Made by a program: the position numbers and the translations under genes. A stretch of 64,000 nt of DNA from Bimuria novae-zelandiae CBS 107.79 (Eukaryota > Ascomycota > Dothideomycetes > Pleosporales > Didymosphaeriaceae), in NCBI GenBank assembly GCA_010015655.1, contig ML976683.1:292722-356721 (forward strand), written 5' to 3'. Below the pieces are notes generated by a model. The model searched no databases, was not told the DNA's origin, and worked only from the letters and a program-made list of their open reading frames with translations. The stretch's first letter is position 1. Every line of letters begins with the position of its first letter. Of this stretch, positions 56,137 to 64,000 are shown piece after piece.

Positions 56137-57325
56137 GACGAAAGCGACGACTTTGTTGTTTCGAGTAGAGGTTGAGAGATGTAGTTGTAAGTCAGATGGA
56201 TGGCGATAGCGGCGGATTTAAGGTCGAGCAGATGGTGGGGCAAGACGGGGCAGTGATAGCGGCTCTCGGGAGCGCCCTAACGAGAACTACCGCGGGACCT
56301 CGCAATGGGATCCATCGCTTTGTGATTCCAGGTCATACAATATAGGTCTCACTCAGGAATGACAAGAATTGCACACTAGGGTATGTTACCTATCTGTCTG
56401 GGATAATGCGCAGGACGGTGTATCCATATTGCACCCGTCTTTGTCGTACCTTCGTAAAGCAATAGAGGCTTTTCTGGAGACAAACACGCCAAAGACAGCG
56501 CACTGTATATCCTGGCAAACGGCACAACACAGGTCGTACAAGCAAGCACTAGGCTGCTAAACATCCACTCCAACGGTCCATCTCCATCCATCACTGTTGG
56601 ATAAGTACGTACCTGCTGAGCTCTCAGCAATGCTCGTAGTACGAATGGTCTTGCAAAGCAACATGGAATAACGTCAATATGCCCACTCGAGACACCAAGG
56701 CAAACATAATATTCAAAATCTTGTAATTCAAACTGCGCAATGGTCCTCTCGTGGTATGCGCACCAAATGCACCGCAATTAGCAAGCAGGACAACAAGAAC
56801 GACGGTTTGCTCCGGAGCAATCAAGGAACCACCAGCAGTCGTCGATGCTCAACACTGAACTTCTGCCTAGGCAGAACCACGGATTGCAACATTGAGAAAC
56901 CAAACTTCAAAGTCGCACCAGGCCTCCATGAAACCCGTCTATAGAGCGCTTTGTGTTTTGCCGGCACTCGACTTGATTGAACTTCTACCACCAGTAGACT
57001 CAACACAGGCTGGCCATGCACCGAGATACGCGTTGGAGGCCGGAGTCAGAAGTGGGCTCGCGGAAGGCCTAGTGCCCGCTAGTGTCTGCGCTAGCCAAGA
57101 CAGGCTTCCAACCTCATCGCTCGTGGCAGGAGCAACCCATCGCAAGCGCGCCCGCAACCCCGTCGCTGCTTCCCTTACACGGCTGGTGAACGTGTCGCGC
57201 TATTGCTCTGCACCGCATTCACGCGCCAGAGCTGCTCCCCTGATCCGACGACGCTGCAGAGCCCGACCTTTGCCCCCCAAGAGCGCGCCCTCCGTCCTCC
57301 TTTGGCTGGGATCCACATTCTTCCA
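56137..57325. other. Intergenic region, no supported gene
   Basis: About 1.2 kb between two divergent genes. Open frames on either strand (for example minus 56376-56777) have no recognisable features. A 5' leader of the PHD gene may start in the GC-rich portion after 57,000. Confidence 0.45.
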
Positions 57326-60300
57326 ATGGCGGCGCTGCCCGGCACTCCCAGACCACGCGTAAGGAGCTCCGGGCGACCGCTCAAGCGAATCATCTCCGAC
57401 TCGGCGCCTCCGTTCAAGAAACGCAAGTACATCCCTGGCGGGCCTGGAGGCGGCGGCAGGTACGTTGACGAAAACGGCGAAGAGACACCGGTCGGTGGCA
57501 CAGGACCGGGCGGTTACGCATACACTGGACCCCGCGGGCGCATCGGCCGCATGAACGCTGAGCGACAAGGCCTGCCCCTCCCCGCACCGTCGCCTTCATA
57601 TTCTCGTCCTCGACGCGAACGGCCGCCAGCTGGACCGCGATCCAGCTCGGCCGCCGCAGTAGCCGCCGCCGTGGCGCAGAACGACGGATACAAGCCGCGC
57701 GAGGAGCGCGGGTGGGAGGAGTTCCATCAGACGTTGGACATCGACCTGGAGCTGCCGACATTCGCCGCTCATCAGGTAGATGGCATAAGCCCCCCCGACT
57801 CTACACCTGGCACACCTGTCAATGGGTCCTCTACGGGCCAGTTTGCCATCGACAGTGACGTGTCCACACACCTGGAGGGCATTCGCGCCCAGCAAGCCTC
57901 ACCAGAAATTTCCGGTGCCAATGGCACCCAATATACCCCGCGGAAACGAGGACCGGGGCGACCGCCACGCAAGACAGACTCCATGTTGAACGGACTGGGA
58001 TCGCCCCCACGACCTTCGATCAAGCCTGTGGCTACCCACAATCCGAAGGAGAAGCTCAACTTGCCCAAACCGTCTACCCGCCAAGTCGAAACGTTCAAGA
58101 CATACGAAGAAAGTGAAGGTGTCAAGGTCAACTATGTGGACAGAACAATGGCAAGCATCGGGTACCAGGAAAGCGAGATATTTTCGAGGCCGGAGAAGGC
58201 CTTGATTCGCGTACCCGAGGGTTCGATCGAAGAAGATCTAGACTTGACGTTACAGTCAGAGGGAGATGGTTCGAGTGCGGTCGGGGTCGGTCGCGTGGAA
58301 TACGACATGGATGAACAGGATGATTGCTGGCTGGAAGCCATCAACACCCAAAGACGAGAAGAGGGCGTTGAGTCCATTAAGCCAGCCATTTTCGAGGTGA
58401 CAATAACGCAAATAGAAAAGGAGTGGCACGCTCTTGAGAAACGTAAGCTTCCTGTATGAACTGACATGGCACAAATACTGATGCGATCATAGGTATACCT
58501 AAGCCAAATCCGAAGCCTCCGCAAACGCATCGTCCGCGGTCGAGCTCAGCAGCCGCAGTGAATGGAGAGCCCGCTGGGCAAGGCGACGAACAGGACACAA
58601 AGTGTGCTGTCTGTGATGATGGCGATTGTGAGAACACTAATGCAATAGTATTTTGCGATGGTTGCGATCTGGCTGTGCATCAAGAATGCTACGGTGTACC
58701 TTTCATACCGGAGGGCCAGTGGTTATGCAGACGATGCCAGCTGGTCGGGCGTGGCACCCCTGTCAGCGAACAGCCGGTAAGTCTAACCAATCCAATCCAC
58801 GTGTGCTCTTGACCAACCTTCGCAGGGCTGCATCTTCTGCCCGAACATAGATGGTGCTTTCAAACAGACCACCGCCATGAAATGGTCGCACCTTCTATGT
58901 GCTTTGTGGATTCCCGAAGTATCGCTAGCGAATACAACCTTTCAAGAGCCCGTGCAAGACGTTGAAAAGGTGCCGAAGACTCGTTGGAAGCTAGTAAGGA
59001 ATTTCCGTCAAAATTCGACAATCTTGCTGACATGCATTTCAGACCTGCTACATCTGCAAGCAAAAAATGGGTGCATGTATTCAATGCGGCCATAAGTCTT
59101 GCTTTGAGGCTTTTCACGTCACATGCGCTCGTAAGGCTCGACTATGCTTGAAGATGAAAGCCTCATCCTCTCAAAATCCCCTCGATGCTAGCGTGCTGAA
59201 AGCTTATTGCGACAGACATTCACCTGGCGATTGGCGACGCGAGAACGATGTAGAAGGGGCTTTGGCTGAAGCTAAGTACTTCTATCGCCACTCGATGCGT
59301 CACATCCGTTGGGGGGATAGCCAGGCCTACGCTTTGTCCATTGGCTCCACACATGCCGTTCCATCCGTGGAAGGCGCAGAAGAAGACGATGGTTTAGGCA
59401 GTAGGCGCCGACGTGTAGGACAAACCGTAAAATCCTGGCGGCTTCCATCCGGTGCTCCTGTTGTGCCGCATGCTGTGTATCACAACGTCGAGAACGCACT
59501 CATCAAGTTTAACGTTCGCAAGCGCAAGGAGTTCGTCATGGAAGCTTGCAAATACTGGACTTTGAAGCGAGAAGCTCGACGCGGCGCGGCCCTAATCAAG
59601 CGTCTTCAGCTTCAATTAGACGCATTTTCGTCCATGGAGATTACTCGCCGTAATTTTGCTGGCATGGGCGCTGCTGGTCGACCCAGGCTCCAACGTCGCA
59701 TTCAATTCGCAGAGCGCCTTGAGGATGACATGGAGTCCATCCTTCTGCTCTGCACAAGCATCAAACAACGCGAAGCCGAGAAACTCAAGCAAGCCATGGT
59801 CTTGCGAGAGATTCTGAACTCTATCTACTTTCCTATTTCGCCGCTCCTCGAACCGATCCTTGAACGAGCCGCAATGTGAGCTATTGTCTCCGTGGATATT
59901 GTGTTTTTTGCTAATCGTGCATTGTAGGTTTGACAGCAAAGACATGTTCAAAGAAGGCCTGTTGGAATTGCAGACTAGGCTTGCGGAGTATTATTACACC
60001 TCTGTCCAAAGTTTTAGCGAAGACATGGCAGCGGTTTTCGGCTCAGTTATTGGCTTAACAGTAGCTACAAACGTCAACGATGCAGAACAGCAACTCAGCG
60101 ACCTGGGTCACGGGTTTCCGACAGTCGAGCAAAAAGAAAAGAAGAAGTTGGCCAAGCGCATTATCAGAGGAATCCAGACTCTTCTCGACGACGCACTACA
60201 GAAAGAGTCCGACTTGGCAGGACGACCAATTGAGCGAGATGTGCCGAGCCTTGAGGCGCTGCTTGACCAAAAATTGCAGACACAACGCACTTCTATGGTG

Positions 60301-60876
60301 ACTGATGTTGTGCATGACAGTATTGAAGATGGAGTCTTTGGCGGTGCTATGGAAGTCGACCAGGCCAGACCATTGCCCAACTCGTTTGCGGATGCTGCTG
60401 CGGCCAAAGGCGACGATTCAAACCATCATGCGCCGACGCCAGAAGAGCTCTCCCAAGACCATCAGTCCGCACGGGATGAGGCAGCGGATGAGGCAGCGAT
60501 TGCTGCCCAATTCAATCAGGACACGATGCAGACGGCGACAGATGTTGATGCCATGGACGTGGATAAAGTCCAAGCGAACAATGCACTCGCTGCACCGCCC
60601 ACTCCCCCAGGGTCCGATCAGGACCTGCTTGGCCCCATTCACCACGGTGGTATACCTTGGTACATGAAAGAGTTCGATCCTGAAGGAACCACGGTCTACG
60701 AAGAGCGTTGGTCTGGCATGGAAGTGGTGCGAGATATGTCGGAAGAACTAAGCGAGCTAGACGATGAAGAGCTCAACGGCCTGGCTGGATCCGAAACCAT
60801 GGTTCCAGAGACAGTTCCAGAGGAGCTGCAGAAGGCGGCGCGAAACAAGCGCAAAAGACCGCGGGGCGTTCGGTAG
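57326..60876 (+). CDS. NTO1: NTO1/BRPF-type PHD-finger protein (histone acetyltransferase scaffold)
   Basis: Five exons, 57326-58442, 58493-58776, 58826-58993, 59043-59875 and 59928-60876, give 1116 aa. Introns are 49-52 nt. The first 250 residues are Pro/Gly/Arg-rich and include an AT-hook-like [10 protein letters not shown]. An EPL1-like region ([29 protein letters not shown], partly shown) follows. Then a PHD finger ([28 protein letters not shown]..., start about residue 410) and an extended zinc-knuckle PHD (GCIFCPN... [12 protein letters not shown]). This PHD-knuckle-PHD order defines Nto1/BRPF/Jade scaffolds; yeast Nto1 links the NuA3 acetyltransferase to methylated H3. No bromodomain or PWWP is visible, as in yeast Nto1. 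The C-terminus is acidic then basic. Confidence 0.93.
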
Positions 60877-61499
60877 CCCAATTTTGAGTTGCGCGTCCTG
60901 TCCACAATTTGACAGCTTTCGTATTACTGTGTATATTATGCTTGTACGCTGTTATCCCTTTCTCCGGCAATTTGGATGGTGCTCGGGACAATGTGGTTTA
61001 TGTTGGTCTGGGCGTGTTTCGTTGCTCTACTCGGGTTGCACAGTATCATACTATTAGCGTGAATGAGTGATATAAATGTACAATCGACTGTTTTCTACGT
61101 GCATATGTACTCGACCTCGCTTGTGCGGCTTCAGTGTAAATACATGAACGAAGGCGTGGCTGCTGCGTTGGTGAGGCTTGGAAGGCGCTGACACAGTGCG
61201 ACCCGTGGACACCCCTGCTGCCACTGCCTCACTTCAGCTCGCGTGGCTGCCTTCTTTGTTCCCTCACCAACGCTCGCTGTTCCGCGCCGCTAAAGGTACA
61301 AATATCGCCGCGCTCGTCAGCTGCGACCTGTTCTCCACTCGTCTCTCACCCGCCCGCTCCACCGCGTCCCCTCCCCTTCGCGGCAGCCTAGCGCGACGGT
61401 ACCCCTTGCGGCGGCTGCGTAGCGTCGATCACTCACCAAAAATTCCACCAGCTGTCCAAGCGACAAACACCGACTTCCAACGACTTTCCGACTCCCACC
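60877..61499. promoter_or_regulatory. Intergenic/promoter region of the RRM gene
   Basis: About 620 bp, GC-rich towards the RRM gene with pyrimidine-rich stretches (tccccttcg, cgctccaccgcgtccc) typical of strong fungal promoters. No gene seen. Confidence 0.45.
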
Positions 61500-62627
61500 A
61501 TGGCTTCAATGGAGTACGAGTCTGAGCAGCGCGGCTACGATGGTCAGTTTCTCCGTTGCCCGCCATCTCTGATGCAGTGGTGTGCGTTTACTGACACGAC
61601 GCGCAGACGAGCCCCGTGGCTACGACCGCGACCGCAGCAGGTCTCCGCGCGCCGACCGTCGCGACATGGACGATTCTCGCGCCCGCAGCGCCTCGCCCAA
61701 TGATCGCAACAACCGGTAATCGAGTCCGATGCCCCGAGATCGGTGCAGCCCACTAACAGAATGCAGCGGTCCGCACCCAGACACGCGCGGTGGCGACGAC
61801 GACGGTGACGACAACAGCCGCAACCCAGGCTCCAACCTGTTTGTGACCGGCATCCATCCCAGCCTGACCGAGGAAGAAGTTACCCGTCTCTTCGAGAAGT
61901 ATGGCGAGGTCGAGAAGTGCAACATCATGCGTGATCCGCACACGAAGGAGTCGCGCGGCTTTGGCTTCGTCAAGATGGTTACTTCTGACCAGGCCGATGC
62001 TGCCAAGGAGGGCCTGCAAGGCGAGGTCCATCAGGGCAGGACGCTGAGCATCGAGAAGGCCCGTCGCGCCCGTCCGCGCACCCCAACCCCGGGCAAATAC
62101 TACGGCCCGCCCAAGCGTGGTAAGCAGATCCCGTAACCTTCGGATGCGAGAGCTGACACTTGACAGAGTTTGGCGGTGGACGTGGAGGTCGCGGAGGCCC
62201 CCCTCGCTACGGAGACCGCTACGATGACCGCCGTGGCGGAGGAGGAGGCTATTATGGTGGCGGCGGTGGAGGCGGCGGAGGCAGCGGAGGCGGCGGAGGC
62301 GGTCGCCGCGACGACTACGGCTATCGAGGATCCCGCTACGAAGACCGACCCTACCGCCGTGATAGGGATGATTATGGCTCGCGTGGTGTCGATCGCTATG
62401 CCTCTCGCGACGATCGTAGCTACGGTCGTGATGACCGCCGTGGAGGAGGAGGAGGAGGAGGAGGTGGTGGTGGTGGTGGTGGAGGTGGCTACTACAACGA
62501 GCGTCCTCCGCCGCCTGCCGCTGGTGGCTCTGGCGGTTACGGAGACGCTCCCCCTCCCCGCCAGGAAGCGTATGGCGGAGGTCGACCATACGAGGATCGT
62601 GGTGATGATCAACGTTACTCTCGTTAG
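61500..62627 (+). CDS. RRM RNA-binding protein with RS/Gly-Arg-rich tail (Tra2-like)
   Basis: Four exons, 61500-61542, 61607-61715, 61767-62119 and 62167-62627, give 321 aa. Introns restore GYDDEPRGYDRDRSRSPR, NNRGPHPDTRGG and PPKREFGGGRGG. After a short Arg/Ser N-terminus comes one RRM: NLFVTGIHP (RNP2) and ESRGFGFVKM (RNP1), around residues 75-150. The linker RRARPRTPTPGKYYGPPKR matches the Tra2/SR-like fungal group. The rest is Gly/Tyr/Arg/Asp-rich with long Gly runs encoded by GGA/GGT microsatellites near 62440-62490. Such proteins act in splicing or mRNP packaging in the nucleus. Ortholog name uncertain. Confidence 0.92.
62440..62490 (+). repeat. In-frame GGA/GGT trinucleotide repeat
   Basis: About 16 glycine codons in a row, first ggagga then ggtggt units, within the Gly-rich tail. 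A likely site of length variation between strains. Confidence 0.85.
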
Positions 62628-64000
62628 ACCCCCGCTGACCTTGCCAGAGCCAAAACGGTTCTGAGGTGCTAAGCACATCCATGTCTGGGCGACACTTTTC
62701 GACTCTTCCACTTGTACTCATACACTTCTTGCGGCTTCTAATACGGCTTTACGTCACAGTTCGGGGATATGGACGACAAAAGTTCTTCAATATGGTACAC
62801 GGCGCAAGTAGCATGCTCCATAGTTTGCCATCTTGTAGCCTCAGCATCTCATCACGGTTCTCGGCACTCGGTGGATTTCCTTAAGGAGAAACGGTATCAA
62901 CTTCGGTAAAGGCTCCCAGCGCCACACATTTGGCCCTGGGGGCGCAATGCGTCTTCATCTGCGTCGACACCAAATTGTACTTCTATATGTTTCCCCATTC
63001 GATGCACCCAGGACGTCAAAACTATCAGTTGTCACGACATTCCGCGCACACAGCACTGTCTAATTACTTTCAATACTATATCTGGCTCCCTCTGACAACG
63101 GCCGTGCCAGCAATCACCCGCACTCCATAAGTCAACATTCGATAAATTTATCCGTCACACCTGTGAATCCAACGACATCCTGCGTTTGCATGTTATATCA
63201 CCTCACTGTCAAGAATCAATGTCGGCCAATACTTTCACAGAACGATCTTGAGCTTCGAATCAAGAATCGTCATATCGGCTTTGCGCCTTCCGCCTTTACG
63301 TTGCTAGCTTGAGTATGCACCCTTTTTACAGTACGAGGACAATAGGCCAGAGTACTGTGTGAGTGGCAGCCTCAATGGAGTCTCGTACGTAAGCAGAGGT
63401 GTGTCCCCTCTTTCTTTCTTCCCTCTCAATACTCCCACGGGGAGATTGTTCTGTTTCTCTAGAGTCGCACGGCGCATTGCTTCAACGAAAGCGGACGACT
63501 CGCCTGCATGTTGACAATCACCTGTCCTTTTCTATCACCAGAATCCAGGGCTTAGCGTGGTGATGCGGATTGAGCAGCCCCCAGGCAGAGTTCTGCTTGC
63601 TCAGCGCAATATGCTAATTCAAAATCGACCTGTCGGTCATAACGACCGGCCATGAGAAGAACTGGACGCCCTTGGCAAAATGTTTGCCAGTAATACCGCG
63701 GTTGTGAAAATAGGAGCAGACCGTCTAGGTTTCAACATCCAGTAACTGTACGGTGCTTCAACACTCTGACATAAAATCTGCGTGACACACCTAAAATGCT
63801 TCGGGATGACGGGGCCTGTTCCAGGTGACACATTTGTCAGTAATATTGGAGCTACTTGAAACCGCTCGTAGTCGATCATTGTCACTCGGGAGCACTAAGT
63901 GCTTCTAGGCCATCATATATATCTATCAGTCCATTCAATTTACCTATCCCACATGTATGCGTCATAATCTCGCGTAATTAGAGTTGTGACAGCCTTGGAA
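62628..64000. other. Right-edge intergenic region, no supported gene
   Basis: About 1.37 kb with short open frames only (for example minus 63637-63885). No domain, RNA gene or repeat recognised. A gene may begin beyond the edge. Confidence 0.45.

Noticed and set aside
61753..62721. Long antisense frames (up to 322 codons) opposite the RRM gene
   Set aside because: They mirror the Gly/Arg-rich repeats and codon bias of the real gene; composition is repetitive Arg/His/Leu with no homology.
1..64000. CRISPR array, bacterial operons or riboswitches
   Set aside because: The gene structures are spliced and eukaryotic; no regularly spaced repeats were found.

Overview
The window is nuclear DNA of a filamentous ascomycete. 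Genes are dense and on both strands, with short GT-AG introns (about 47-140 nt), Zn2Cys6 and MFS families, a secreted GH3 enzyme, and one large AT-rich block of decayed transposons full of TA dinucleotides and transition-type stop codons, the pattern left by repeat-induced point mutation (RIP). Protein content and the introner-like repeats suit a Dothideomycete, but the species cannot be named from sequence alone.

Left arm (1-28,500). Secreted GH3 beta-glucosidase; secreted VPS62-domain protein; a solo LTR with target-site duplication; an MFS monocarboxylate-type transporter next to a Zn2Cys6 regulator; a gene-poor stretch holding a tRNA-His-like gene interrupted by a GT-AG insertion; EF-hand protein; AFI1-type DENN protein (divergent pair); secreted histidine phosphatase; hexapeptide acetyltransferase; F-box/2EXR-like protein; NOP7/pescadillo and GAB1/PIG-U (divergent pair with a 202-bp shared promoter); class II ketose-bisphosphate aldolase-like enzyme.

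Middle (about 28,540-39,950). An AT-rich, RIP-decayed transposon nest with no intact gene and a 556-bp run of N. It contains a Tc1/mariner-like remnant, gypsy gag and RNase H remnants, a Fot1/pogo-like element with TIRs and TA target duplication inserted into an older repeat, a better-preserved solo LTR inserted into another old repeat, and telomere-like palindromes.

Right arm (40,000-64,000). Housekeeping genes: MSH6 (mismatch repair), a small nuclear-type protein flanked and interrupted by related introner-like repeats, a charged low-complexity protein, ISD11 (Fe-S cluster assembly), SF3a subunit 1 (splicing), a PMT2-type protein O-mannosyltransferase with a long C-terminal tail, a 6PGDH-like dehydrogenase, an NTO1/BRPF-type PHD protein, and an RRM/Gly-rich RNA-binding protein.

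Exon structures were assembled by hand from reading frames, splice consensus and conservation of family motifs. The most notable signals are the interrupted tRNA gene, the introner-like family at 44.0-44.9 kb (one copy overlapping a stop codon), and the nested insertions whose empty-site paralogues lie in the same window.
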